From Pampus argenteus (taxonomy: Eukaryota; Chordata; Actinopteri; Scombriformes; Stromateidae): a stretch of DNA of 64,000 nucleotides. The stretch covers positions 16,943,501 through 17,007,500 of the forward strand of contig CM072878.1 in the NCBI GenBank assembly GCA_036937835.1, read 5' to 3'. Shown piece after piece: positions 11,989-24,900 of the stretch (positions are counted from its first letter, which is position 1; each line of letters starts with the position of its first letter). Position numbers and translations under genes: made by a program. A model generated the notes under the pieces. It worked only from the letters and a program-made list of their open reading frames with translations, was not told where the DNA came from and made no database searches.

Positions 11989-12482
11989 GGACATGAGTCA
12001 AGTAGGGAAACCTCCTTATAAACACGGGACTACAGCATTTAAAAAAAAATGTCATCAGTTTCTGTAATCTGTCATCTGGACGACGAAGTCTTTGCATTGC
12101 AATGCAATACTTGACGTTTCTTTTCTATTTGGACTGTAAGGGTGTCATGTTCATTATTTTTTCAGTTTTCAAAATGAAATGTAAATATTTCAAAAATAAG
12201 TTTTGTTTTGTTTTTTGTAAAGAGAATGTATTTGACAACACGATAATATTTTGTTTGTTTTCCCTGGTCAACTACATAAGTATAATTGACTTTATTTTTA
12301 TTTTTTTGGAATTTAAAAACAACAACAACAACATTGTATGTTGCATTTCCCAGTCAAAAAAAAAAAAAAAAGTGAAAAAAGAAATGAATAACAAATTGCA
12401 GCTAATTGAGGCAGATATTGCAAAGGTTGTTTTTTGCAGGAGTAAATTTTAACATTTGTGTGTTAACATAAGTTCAAATAAA
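11989..12482 (+). other. hexim1 3'UTR
   Basis: AT-rich sequence with U-rich runs follows the TAA stop and runs to the AATAAA at 12477. No other gene signal is present. Confidence 0.7.
12477..12482 (+). terminator. hexim1 polyadenylation signal AATAAA
   Basis: The canonical AATAAA lies about 490 nt after the hexim1 stop, in TTCAAATAAAATTTTG context, with GT-rich sequence (TGTCATGTGTTGTAATG) about 20-35 nt downstream. Confidence 0.75.
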
Positions 12483-12499
12483 ATTTTGAAATTCTGATT

Positions 12500-13200
12500 A
12501 TAACTGTCATGTGTTGTAATGCCTCTTCTAAAACACAGGAAGCGGCTTCATAACTGAAACTACTGCACTGATGTTCAAAAGGCCTTGTCTTATGAGGATC
12601 CTGAAATGGGCCACACGACATCAGTGGGCTCTGAATAGGAGGAATACACCGACTGGTGGAGGGGGGGGATGGGGCATGACAGAGGTGCGCCTCATGAAGG
12701 TTAACCCACTCTGGAGATAAATCTATTAAGCTCAGCCTAGAAATAATAATAATGCATGAATAAATGCTAATTGGATTTAATATAAAACACATTTTGTCCA
12801 TATAAAAGAAGAGCTGGGTTTGTTTAAAGCCAATAAATCTGCTGCAAGTGACGTTTTAAAAGCTTTATAATGTTGGTGGGAGAACCATCAGTTTATGTAG
12901 GTTGTCAGTATTGCAGCTAATTGTCATTGAATGCATTAATATTGTACTTTTCATGAAAATGAGGTGAATAGTTTAGTTGAAGTTGGTTTATATATATATA
13001 TATATATATATATGCAGAGGCAAGCAGACCTTACTCATCTGCAACCTCTAGAGGGCATCATTCAACTCTTTAAGATGTCAAAATGAGCCTCTTCTTCACT
13101 GCTTTTAAAGTGTACATCATGCAAAAAGACCCCAAATCCCCATATACAAACAAACAAACAAGCACGTAAACAAACGATGAGTTTTTGTTTTAAACATAAT
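12500..13200. other. convergent spacer between hexim1 and arhgap23 3' ends
   Basis: About 700 bp of AT-rich sequence with an (AT)n run at 12989-13013. No gene was recognised. Confidence 0.6.
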
Positions 13201-13204
13201 TCTG

Positions 13205-13210
13205 TTTATT
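13205..13210 (-). terminator. candidate distal arhgap23 polyadenylation signal
   Basis: The minus strand reads AATAAA. Together with the (AATA)n array at 13473-13496 it is one of several candidate ends for the arhgap23 transcript, about 2.7 kb after the stop codon. Which one is used cannot be decided from sequence. Confidence 0.4.
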
Positions 13211-13472
13211 TACATCATATAACCTTGCTTTAAAGCACACAGCCATGAGGGGAAACGGTTTCAAGCGGACAACCTTTTTCTTTTCTTTTTTTTTCTTTAA
13301 GTCCAGTCATTTTCATATTAGTTATACTCAAAAGCAATTCCAAATGTACACAATACAATATGTTACATATTAAGATAGTATGTACAAAAAAAAAGGTTTT
13401 TAAAATACAACAATGAGACATTAGGTAAATCACATTTCGGACAACACACACCAACTGACTGTTGAGGTTATT

Positions 13473-13496
13473 TTTATTTATTTATTTATTTATTTT
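13473..13496 (-). terminator. tandem AATAAA array (candidate arhgap23 poly(A) signals)
   Basis: The plus strand shows consecutive TTTA units ending in TTTATT, so the minus strand holds overlapping AATAAA hexamers. It is either a simple repeat or a cluster of usable poly(A) signals for arhgap23. Confidence 0.4.
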
Positions 13497-14837
13497 TTCT
13501 CCTTTTGATGAAGTCGTGTTGTTCATCGCAGGTTGAATGTTGTCTGGTATGACCTAATGCAGTTTTAGAGTAGGGTTTGTTAGGTGTACCATATTCACAC
13601 ACTGTGGATCACACTAGGCAACGAGAGATGACCTCAGTTTGTTAAGAAAAGCAGCTGAGAGAAAATTACGCCTCCTCCCTCTGAGCAGCATCAGTAATCG
13701 CTGTTAACGCCCGTGTTAAAGGCAAAGAGAGTGCATAGACATGTCCTTGGCTTGAAGTGTGCTTCTTCTTTTTTTTATTTTACAGCCTCTCAGATAAACC
13801 TGCTAATATTTAATGTACACATCTTTGGGTCAGTGCCTTAGTTATACCATCAACCACAGGAGAGGAGGGAGGAGACCCAGAAACAACAAAAAGGAACCAG
13901 AAAGATAAGAGCCGACCATGGCACTGCAGAACAAAAACATACCACAGAAATCAGGCACTTGTAGAAAAAAAAAAAAAACTTGAGGTAAGACAAGACAACT
14001 TATTTATTATCATTATTATTATTATTATATTATCATTTTTCACTGGGTTATTTGGTCATGGACTTTTGGACTTCCTGTTTGTGTCATTTTCTGAAATTAA
14101 TTCAACGGTCAAGATGAGAAACAATGACAGAAACAGAATCATGTCAGCTGGCATTTTGTATTCATTTCCTCTAATGTACCAGTTTCCCCCAGTGAGGGGA
14201 GGATTTATTAGAGGCTGACCTTATGGAAAATTCCTCGTCATGTAACCTCAGGGTAATAAATGTGCCGACAGATGAACCCTCAGAGGGGACAGGATGAAAA
14301 AAAAAACACGTACGTTTGTTTGGTTTGTACGAGCTGCAGCACAATTAAAAACAGTCCGTCGTCTGTGTTTCTTCTCGTTCTCTCGTACGAGGAGGAACAC
14401 ACTTTTGTCTTGCGCTCGGTAAACATGAGCCGATTTGTGGAGGCAGTGCTCAGTAAATCCCAGACATGAACAATGAACGAATGATGAGGTCAGCCATCAC
14501 ACAGTGTGGCACTGAGCTGCCTGCAAACTCTCCGGTATAATGTAATAACTGCCAGATCCAGCGTTTCTCATCTCGCTACATGTATTTACTAGATTGTACA
14601 TGTTGATGCAACATTGTTGAAAGTATAAAAATCGCCTAATAAGCTTGTTTCAAAGTGTTTTATCCACACTATACCTCATAAAGATAAAGGTTATTCTGCA
14701 CAGTGCTGAGAATAAGAGAGAAAGGCCATCTATAAGGAAATAAGGAACAGGGTTCGTCGTGTTTATCTTGTCTCCTGTGAACAGGTACACCCAAAGAGGT
14801 GAAATCACAATAAAAGTACTTTATACTTTAATACAAA

Positions 14838-14868
<31 letters not shown>

Positions 14869-15875
14869 TGAATATAAAACAAAACAAAAAAAAGAGAATA
14901 TATTAAGGGAAACATTTCAAGTAACATCTTGAAGGAAATGACGCACTTGTACGCACTTTTGTAAACCATAAAAAAAAAAGAACTAAAAAAAAAAAAAAGT
15001 AAAAACAAATATGATAACATATTATTTATATTTACAAGGTTAACTTAACAAGGCTTTGTACAAATGTTACAAAAATCGTTCGACACAAACACCTGCACAC
15101 TCGAGACATGATCACGAATATTGTTGCGCAAACACACATAAACATTATTAACAACTAGAGAGGGAGAGAGAGACGACATGTGTGTTTTATGTGTTTGTAA
15201 CTTACTGGATTTAGAGTGTTACAGTGTCTGTGGTCTGAGGAGTAACAGATTAGGAAGACTGATATGAAAAATTCAGGTGAGATCTTGCTTGAAATGGGTT
15301 TACCCACCTGACCTATTACTTTTTTGTAACTGCAAATATGTGTGTGTGTGTGTGTGTATATATTCCCTTTTCTGGCCCACTGTAGTAGGTTTGGAGATAC
15401 TCTGTAATAGCTCATGTTTGATAAGAAGCACCATTCTCTCTGATAAGAAGCACCAGAGGAAGGTTGCATTTGTTCAGCATCCTCCTCTGGTCACTTGAAG
15501 GGATAAATAAACCCTTGAATTTTTACGTCGATTGTGAGCCAGCCGGAGCGGAAGAGAAGACGGGAAGTAATGATGCTCGATTATTTACTCACATGAGAAT
15601 TCTTGGCTATAACATCGATTGTGTGATGAGGTCTGTGTGTGTGTCTCTGTATTATTTCTATAAAAGCACACATATAGGAAGAAATTAAAAAAAAAATTAA
15701 AGCTTTGGCAACACTGGAATGCCCCTTGCCATGCAAATGGAGCTTATTAAAAAGAAAAGGGTGGCTGCTCTTAAAGCAACTAACCACAACCGCGTTCACA
15801 CTGCTGCCAGTCTACTGACCTGCAGGGAGTCAGAATCAGCTTTGGACTGGATGGTTGGGGTCAAGCTGGCGGCGC
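13497..15875 (-). other. probable arhgap23 3'UTR
   Basis: The region from the arhgap23 stop to the first strong minus-strand AATAAA cluster has no competing gene. It contains (AT)n at 14839-14869, (GT)n at about 15339-15358 and A-rich runs. Extent is inferred only from poly(A) signal positions. Confidence 0.45.
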
Positions 15876-17318
15876 TCACAGGTACTCGTGAAATCTTGAG
15901 GTGGGTGCTTGACGTGTAGCGGGTCCTTGTTCGAGTCCGTCTGTATCCCGAGGCAGCCCTTGTGTTTTGACCTGGTTTTGTGTGATGGGAGACAGGGGGA
16001 ACTCACTGACAGTCATTTGGGGTCTCTTTTCGGACACCTCAGTCGGGGAGGCCACCACGGTGTGTCTGCGCCAGGCTCGTCTCTTCCTCCGCGTCTCGGG
16101 CGACAGCGGTTTTCTCAGTCCCACACTGCGCAGGTCGTCGGCCGAGCCCAGCAGTCGGGCGCGAACCTGCTCTGCAAGAGACCTGCCGCCCGGGCCGGTC
16201 GGGGTGAAGGAGGCGGCCTCGCTTGGAGGCAGGGGTGGCGTGGGCCGGGCCAGACGCAGACTCTCCTGGCTGCTGCCTGAGGATGGGTTGGTTCTGGAGG
16301 TCTCCTTCCTCACTCTGGGTGTATCCTCTGGCCCGGCCCCGTCACCCTGAGCCGCATTCTCACACAGCTCCAACAGGTCCAGGGAGCGCGCCTTGGCCTT
16401 CTCCCCCTTCATCTTCTTTCTGGCCAGAGTGTCACACTGGATCAGCTTGTGGGAGTTGAAGGAAGGCCGCGAGTGCAGTCTGTGAGTAGTGGAGGAGGAG
16501 GAGAAGGAGGATGACGAAGGCGTGGTGGATCGCGCCCCTCCTTCGCTCCTCTCTGCGGAGTCTGGTGCGTGTGTGAGGGGAGTGGGCGGGGCGAGAAGGT
16601 TAGTGGGTGAAAGAACAGGGGGTTTGTAGTGTGTGTAGAGAAAGCTGCGCGGAGCTGACGGCGTTTGTGGGTTGGCAGGTATCGGTGGGTGTTTATCGGG
16701 TCTTTCCTGAGTGAGGGAGCGCGAGGCGAAGCCGCTCTCATTGTCCGTCTCGCTCACCAGCTCGCTGTGCTCGTCGTCAGCGTCGTCCCCCCTCCCCTCT
16801 GAGCCCAGGCTCCGCCCCAACGTGGAGAGGGTGGAGTAACCAGAAACAATAGAGCGTGCATCCTCTGGAGCTCGCCATCGGGGCCCCTTCACCTCCGCCT
16901 GCGCCTCCTCCCCTTGCAGCAGCATGGCTGTCGGCCTTTCTCCTGCCTCCTCTTCCTCTTTACAGCACGCCCGGCTGGGAATAACCGCCACCACCTCTTC
17001 TTCTACCTCTTCTTTCACTCGGCTTTCTACAACTTCCTCATCTTCCACCTCCTCTTCCTCTTCTTCTTCTTCTTCATCGTCATCCTCCTCTCCCTCTGCT
17101 CGAGGAGCAGTGTCTCCTACAGGTGACTCTGTCTCCTCTTCCTCCTCTGCTCCTAGATGTCCGGCTTTGATTGGCTCATGCTCTGAGTCGTCATCGGTGC
17201 TGCTGCCCACACGGCGGCCATTATGGCGCTTCCTGCGTTTGCGGCCTGTTACAGCTGACATGATGGACAGAGTCAGGAAGTCCTTCGCTGTGAGGTCTTT
17301 CTTTGACCCCCACGACCC
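15876..17318 (-). CDS. arhgap23: arhgap23 exon 24 (C-terminal tail, residues 1296-1775, stop)
   Basis: Begins GSWGSKKDLTAKDFLTLSIM and continues SAVTGRKRRKRHNGRRVGSS with TDDDSE, all conserved with human. A Glu/Asp-rich low-complexity block encoded near 16990-17110 follows. Conserved islands are RSIVSGYSTLSTLGRS and ETDNESGFASRSLTQ, then CDTLARKK, SSQESLRL and RKPLSPETRRKRRAWRRHTV. It ends SRFHEYL-TGA. The acceptor is TTCTTCTTCAG. Confidence 0.97.
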   Translation of the reverse strand, partial: GSWGSKKDLTAKDFLTLSIMSAVTGRKRRKRHNGRRVGSSTDDDSEHEPIKAGHLGAEEEEETESPVGDTAPRAEGEEDDDEEEEEEEEEVEDEEVVESRVKEEVEEEVVAVIPSRACCKEEEEAGERPTAMLLQGEEAQAEVKGPRWRAPEDARSIVSGYSTLSTLGRSLGSEGRGDDADDEHSELVSETDNESGFASRSLTQERPDKHPPIPANPQTPSAPRSFLYTHYKPPVLSPTNLLAPPTPLTHAPDSAERSEGGARSTTPSSSSFSSSSTTHRLHSRPSFNSHKLIQCDTLARKKMKGEKAKARSLDLLELCENAAQGDGAGPEDTPRVRKETSRTNPSSGSSQESLRLARPTPPLPPSEAASFTPTGPGGRSLAEQVRARLLGSADDLRSVGLRKPLSPETRRKRRAWRRHTVVASPTEVSEKRPQMTVSEFPLSPITQNQVKTQGLPRDTDGLEQGPATRQAPTSRFHEYL

Positions 17319-18768
17319 CTGAAGAAGAAAGAAACCATGCAGCTTTTTGGTTTTTGTTTGACAATATGCGAGTTGTCTACTATATGAACAACCAGAGTAA
17401 TCTTGTACATAAAGTGTAGAGAAATGTTACCTTTGATTTCGCAGAGTCACTGTTGGTTGAGTCTAAGGAAAAAGAGAGTAAAGATAAGAGGGTCAGATCC
17501 GCTGAAGTCAACAAAAGGCCAGGAAGGAGTAGTGAACAGTCAGGGCGGAGGACACAGAGGCAGTCGCTGCTGCTGCACCACTCTGCAGGGTCTGAAATAT
17601 TAATCTGATATCTGATATCACAGTGGTGTTTTCCAGCAGCTGTAAAAGGGAAAACACTCGCCGTGACGTCACAAATCAGGTTGTTGCCATAATCTCAAAT
17701 TTAAAGTTTAAATCCATACATGAGGAGAAGTGCAGCAGCAGCAGTTTTGTGTCCTCTTTCAAATTGAAAATAATAATTAAAAAGACAATTTCCTCTACTA
17801 AAATGTGTCCTCCTCTGTGCCCTCTGACCTTGACAGATCCCAGAACAAAGACACTGATTTACACACTTGAGTATGTGGAGGAGAAACAATGATTGGGAAG
17901 CAGGGTGTTGGCGGAAAACACAGCACACATCGATTACGTCACCGAAAAACACTGATGAAATCAATCAGTGTAAGAAGCTTTTTAGGAGGTGTGAAGGCAG
18001 AAATAATGTTGAGTCGAGGGTATGAAAAGAAAAAAATCCCTCACAAGCACAAACGGACGTACACACACCGATGCAGGATCAAAGCTCGGCCTTGGTCTTT
18101 CACATACAGCATACAGCAGTCTATATATCCAAATATCTCGGCATCTGAGCCTCTTCTCTAGACGGATTTGTTTCTGAAATGCCAACATCATCTGTTTTTA
18201 TTTCAAGCCAATTTTAATTTGTGTCCTTCTCACATTTAGCGTCTCCACGGTGACTCAAACCTTCATCTTTTGATCGTGCATACGGCACGCTCAATGTTTT
18301 CCCAAAAAATAGCATTTTTGTACCTAAACTGTCATGTGACCATTATGACGCTTTCAGTGACACTTCATGATCAAATCTTAAATCAATCCATGAAACATAA
18401 AAGTACTTTCTTAAAAAGGATGAAGGGCAAAGGTTCAGGCCACCGTGGAGAAACCCTCAAACTGCTGATGTAATTTGAGGCAAATCAGAAATGACGCCAC
18501 CTAGAGTCACTCAGAGGCCGGCGAGTTGGGGTTGGGAGTCTGATGATGGGACTGCATCAACTGAAATTGTGTGTAGGACGGGTGGAAACAGGAGACGTCT
18601 CTCAGTGACAGACCACAGTGTCAGATTCAGCAGCTTTAACAGTCATCCGTTAATTTATTAGTCAGACTGAGACATTGAAGTGACAGAGACCTCAGTCTGA
18701 CACTGAGAGGGAGACGCTGACTTTCAGGGGGGTGATGGAGACCATGGAGACACAAACCACCACTACCA

Positions 18769-18802
<34 letters not shown>

Positions 18803-18849
18803 AACATTCCCATGATTTCACTTTCACAATATGATGCGCTTACTCGATT

Positions 18850-18901
<52 letters not shown>

Positions 18902-21900
18902 ATTGCCAGGGGAGTTCCCATCCTACCGCAGTGGCTGCTCCACAGGCTCAGCTGAGAGAAGGAAATGCAGAAACGTACAGAGAAAGTGAAAGATGAGCAC
19001 CGTGTCAGCAGAGAGGACAGAAGTATAAGCACGCTATCAACCACAGAAACACTCCAGGTGCTAACGGATGTAACACTTCATCTCTTATGCTGCGTTTCTG
19101 TTCTGTTGGAAAGTTGGGAATTCTGACTTTTTAATGGGGAGAAACTTTCAAGGTAGTATTTCAGTCATCAGTTATATGACGTCATGGCAACATGGCCGCA
19201 GACACCGTCGACACTTGAGATAATTTATTTAAACAAAAAGCTCTGAAGTCATTTAGTAATAATATAGACAATAAAAAACGTCTGTCATCGGAACAAGATT
19301 CATTTACCTACTGGTTGAATCAAGTGTCTTTTTCTTAAGCTTTAATTAAAAACACTATAAATAATGTAAACTGGACATCAACATCTGGAGTTTTCTTCTC
19401 AGTTCATTGAAACACACACACACATTATAATTTATGACCCACTAGTGGAGAATTTCCTGCTTCCCGCTTAAGCAGAACGCAGCATCAGCTTTGGGTTTGT
19501 GAATTACAGCTACCCGAGATGCTACTGGTGGACACAAAGGCAGCCAGAAAGCAAGTAGCGTGCTCACCCGAAGCCTCCCCGAGCAGAGCGGTCCTACCAA
19601 TGTTAGACAGCAGGTGGTCGATGTTGGGGGCGGGCTGCACGTCCTCAGTGTCCACCGGCGTCTTGGATGGACAGACGCAGGACAGAAAAAAAAACGACAA
19701 CATTTGGTTGAGATATAAGTTCACCTAAATGTCTGGGAATGAAGTAATGAACTTTCTATTAATGAATTAGATTTTATTATTTAGGTTATCAACACTAGAT
19801 GATCATGTTTCTTGCACGGATGCACATATTGCAGTCTAAATAAATCATTATGCTGTGACATGTTGTACCTTTTCATCCTTGTCTGGCTCTTCAGTGAAAA
19901 ACCAGATGTACTAGAAGAAAGACAGAGAAATCATTATTTAGCATAACAATCAGTGTTATTGATTTGTGTGTGTGTGTGTGTGCGTGTGTGTGTGTGGGGA
20001 GGAAATGTCTCTCACATGTTGGATCAGTGTTTCTACTATCTTGTATCGATCAGGCATGTGTGTGACCATGTCTTTCATGTTGTCCTCGGACGTCCGAACC
20101 AGAGTCGGCCCAAACACCAGAGCCAGGTTACGAGGCTCCATCTACATACACCAAGTAAAGACAAAACAAACAAACAAACAAAAAAAAAACATGAATCCCA
20201 ATAATATCCATAATATTGACGATCGCCACACATGATGGAAACTACATTTTCTTTCACGCACCTTGTTTTTATCCGAGCTATCCGCTACAGTCTTCAGGTG
20301 GCAAACCAAGAACTTCAGAGTGTGATAATAATAATCTGGAAGGTCTCGAATCTGTGACGCAAACGATAGGAATGACAATACTGATAAACCTGTCGTACCT
20401 GTCACACCTCTGTGACACACACACACACATACTCATCAGTCAATTAGTCAAACCATCCGGTTCAAATTCATTCATGATTACAAACAAACAACGTACCAGT
20501 TTTTTCATGGTCTTCAGTCTGTCTGATGTACTTTCCATCCGATTGGCGTCAATAAAGTCGTTGTATTTGTCTGCAAACACATTTTGATTATTAATAAATA
20601 CACGTAAGATTTAAATAGGCAGTAAAACATGTGGCGTGTCATGACATGTTCGGACTCACCGTTGGTGAAGAGGGGCTCGGGAAGTTTCCGGAAGAAGGAT
20701 TTGAGTAAGCTGCTGACAACATTGAGGTCCTGCCACTTCTGTCGACAGCAAATAACACAGAGGAGGTTTTAATATTTCAACTTGCACTGTTATAGTTTAG
20801 CTGAGTCTATGTATCTGAATGAAAGCTGTCAGTTATGTGGTTTATTCCACTCGGTGAAATGTCCAGGGTGCGTTGTTTGTTCCTCACCTCCTCCGCAGGG
20901 TTGATGTCGACGCCCTTGTTGAGCTGGTCCTGAAGCATCGACACCATGGCGTTGTTCCCCGGCACCCGGTAGATCCCGGTGTATTCCAGTCCCATCTCCT
21001 CCACCAAACCACAGCAGATCTCCACGATCATCGGGATGAACTGAGGCGGCAGACGGAGACATCAGACGGGATTATTGTCAATCGTAAAGACAATAAACAC
21101 GATTGCATTTGTTTCACTGCACCGTATCACATGGAGACGGTGAGGCTGACCTTGTTATTAGCGCCCGGTTGACATTCCTCCAACCGCACACCGAACGCTT
21201 TTGGTCCGGCCTTCTTTGTCTTCTTCATGATGTTAATTCCCCACGGAGACTTTGGAGGGCTGCTCTCATCTGGGGAAGGATCCAAATATACTTAAGACAA
21301 ACAGCGAAAGACTTTACCTGTAGTATTAATAGCACTGAGCCACAGGATTATTACTTATTTGAAAAGAAACACATGACACTCTTCTACTCCTCTCTACTCT
21401 ATTTAATATCTGGTTTGGTTTAAAGTCATAAACTCAGTCATAAAAAGAAAAGCGATTAATTTTTTTGCCAATTCTGGAGCTCTGACAAAAAAAAAAAAAG
21501 TAATTCCTAGAATAATTTCTTCAATAAATTATTCATATTTCTTCTTAAATATTACTTTTGTATGAGCACTGGCTCTTCCACATGCAGCACATGCTGCCTT
21601 TGGTACTGACCTTTGCCGTCTGGTTTGGGGGAGCGTGGCGCCCCGGCAGCGTTCTCCGTCTTGGCGAGCAGGAAGGGAGGCTTCATGCGGGGCATCCTGG
21701 GAGAGGAGTCGGGCTTACTACCTGTTGGACTGCAGGGGGAGACAGAGAGACACACGTTGAATCCAGTCTGTTGTAAGAGCAGCTTCATAATGTTCATAAT
21801 GTGTTACCAGGTGACTCACCTTTGTTTCCTGTAATCATTCAGCTTCTTGTTTATGAGTGCCTGTCTGGAAAAGCCGAGCTCCTACACAGCAAACACAACG

Positions 21901-24900
21901 ATTCTGTGAGCTTTTTTTTTTTTTAGTAGAAATAAATTACAGGTAAAGGTGTAAAGGTGTGTCCTCTGACCTCGTTGTCCGTCTTGCTGTTCTCCCTGAT
22001 GACCTTTATCCAGTCCAGCATGTCCTCCCGGTCCTCCGCCTGCAGCAGGTACTCACAGAAGTCCTGCGTGGTCAGCCGCAGGGCGTGCTTGCGTTTGGTC
22101 TCACTGTATGCAATGTCCACCAAGCAGCCCCGGATGCTGATTGGTTGCTCGTCCTCAGCCCCGCCTCCAATGGTGGCACCTCGAAGCACCGCCTCCCTCT
22201 TGTCCTTGTAGAGGAACAGCGAATGGGAGCGAAGCACTGAAAAGACTCGCTTCCATGGACGCATGCCGCTGCCCACCTTCTGTAAAGGACAACAACAACA
22301 TAAAAAAGACGTGATGTGAGTGTTTTAATACTTCTCTTCCTTCATTTACTCCTCCTCAAGCTCAATCTGCCCACCTTTCCCTTTTCTGTGAGGATTTGTT
22401 TGAAGTGCAGCCATCCTTCTCGCCGTACGTCGCTATAAGTGATGTTTCCCAGCTCTGAGGTGGAGTGGCGTTTGGAGCGAACTTCCTCTGCTGTCCCAAG
22501 GTTGTCCAGAGACTGAAACACACACACACACACACACACACGTGGGAAAATGTTCAGAATTATGATTGTTAATATCAAATGTTCTTGTTCTTATTACCTT
22601 GAGACCTGAATATGAAAAGTCATAAAATCTTAAGACTTTTCCTTCTTTTATTTCAGTAGGTGTGCCAAGATATTAAAACCTGTGTGCTGATGCCAAAATC
22701 AGTTTTATTTTTTATTTTAGTAAAACTTTAGTTGAACTCTTGTATTTTATGGCTGATGGGGATTTCCAGTGTTTCCAGAGACATATTTCGTCACGGTTTT
22801 TTGAGATTTCTCATCTTGCCACATTACATCATGTTGCAACTCATGTACCAGGAGTTCAGGCAGCGACCATCCGGCCCTCTTTGTGCCTCTTTGTGTAGTA
22901 GTTGCCAAATGTTGCTTTTAAAGCTCACATAAAGATGATCTACGTCTGACATTTATTCTGGATGACAACTGGCATCCAACTGAACATGATGAAAATATCT
23001 GTTTTAGTCTGATGTGCAGACATCACCGAGGTCACAGACGGAGCAGAAAATGTTCACATCAAGTGTCTGAAAGGTTTGAATGTTTTGATCGAGTTATTTT
23101 GTCCACTCGCTGTAGTTAAATGCACAAAATATATATTTTAACATCAAAAAACAGTCATAATTTATAATTAAAATATCCAGTTAATTGTCTTTTTTTCTAA
23201 TTTTTTTTAAAATAAATTATAAATTATATGATTTCTTTTGTTTCCTGCATGTTAATCAAAGAAGCAGAGCTCACCCCGTCTGTGAAGAAACTCTTCACTC
23301 TCTTTGGTAGCCTCCTGCAGAAAAACACCCAAACAAATGTCAAAGGTTAAATGTCAAAACGGGTCCCTTAACTTTTCATTCAGTAGATGCCATTTAAATC
23401 CAATAACAAGCCAGTACTCACGAGAAGACTCGCCCTTCCTCTCTGAACGTGTTGAGTCCTTCGTCACATGACTTCGAACGCTCTGTGGTGATGGCTAGAA
23501 GATAGGAGGAACGGCGACTGGATTTAATACTGCCTGCTCAGTGAGAGGATGAATGAATGGAGAGAAAATAAAAGAGGAAAACAGACAGAAAGAGAGAGAG
23601 AGAAAGACAGAATGTTGATGTAATGCCAATCACCCGAATCAACGGTGTTGGATTAGAAAGGTGGGGCTAGTGATGGAGGAAGCAGGAGGAGGCGTCGGGG
23701 GTTGTAGGTGGCGTTGAGGTGAATTGGGGGGGGTGATGTGGGGAGATGAGCTGGAGCGGTGGGTTAGATTAAATGATCGCTGGTCACTTTTCTCACGACT
23801 GGCATGCAGCTGTAGCCTCTATACTACCATGCACTGAGTTTAAATCTAAGACTAGCCGAGTGGCATTCGTGCAAAGCTAAATGAGAACAAAACTGATCTA
23901 ATTTTCTTTGTGTCAGACATGCAGTCTATAAATCCAGCATGCAAAAAGTGAAATATACAAAACGCTGTTGAACAAATACTCATTTTATTAAGTGATTTCT
24001 CTCCAGTACTGAATCCTAAAAGTCTTTTAAAAAGTGAAATAATATATTAATATTACACCTTTCAAGAAATTAAGTGTCTTGACGACAGCATAATCCAAAC
24101 TGCTTCACTATCATGATAAAAAAATGATAAATAAATCTGTTTTGTTTATTACTTCAGACTTTTAGGTAGTTGATGAGGTGCAATTTGCAGCCAAGTACAA
24201 CAACCAGCGTAAAGAGAGAGAAAATATCACGCATGCTTCATAAATCGCTCCCTAAAGAAAAGGAGGAATCGTCTATGTAAACGCAGGTAAAAACCATATA
24301 TCAGATGCTTTTTGGCTGCATGCAGTGGAGAGGAGGAGGGGAGGGGGAACTCACTGCAGTCGTGTGAGAAGAGCCTAGTGAGGGGGAAGGTGAAGGTGGG
24401 GGAGGCGGGGCTGGTGACCACGGCAGGCGCTGAACTCATGCCGCTGGAAACCACGGAAGACGCCGGCACATGGCGCGCACGCAAATCAGCACCGGGGCTG
24501 GTCGGCTCATCTGTGGGAGGGTGGAGGATGGAGGGGGAAAGAGGAGAAAGAGAAGCAGAAGAAGAGAAAGGGAAAGATATGATAGGGTTAGGTGTTAGAG
24601 GAAAATGACAGGAGGGAAAGAGGGAAAGGATAAAAGAACAGTTAGTTTAAGAGAAGGTGTGGAGGAGGAGGTTTTTAAGGGAGAGGAACGATGAGGAACT
24701 ACAGGGTTACCATCAGAGATACTAAAGAAGAGGAAGCACTCCATTTCTTTCACCTTATGATACAATAATCATATTATACAACATGAGACATTTGTAGATT
24801 ACAGTGAGAAGTACACAGAAGACACAAAAACGTGAGTATCCACCATCATTCACAAAAAAATATACAAATACAACCTGACTAAACAGAAGGAAAAGCTAAT

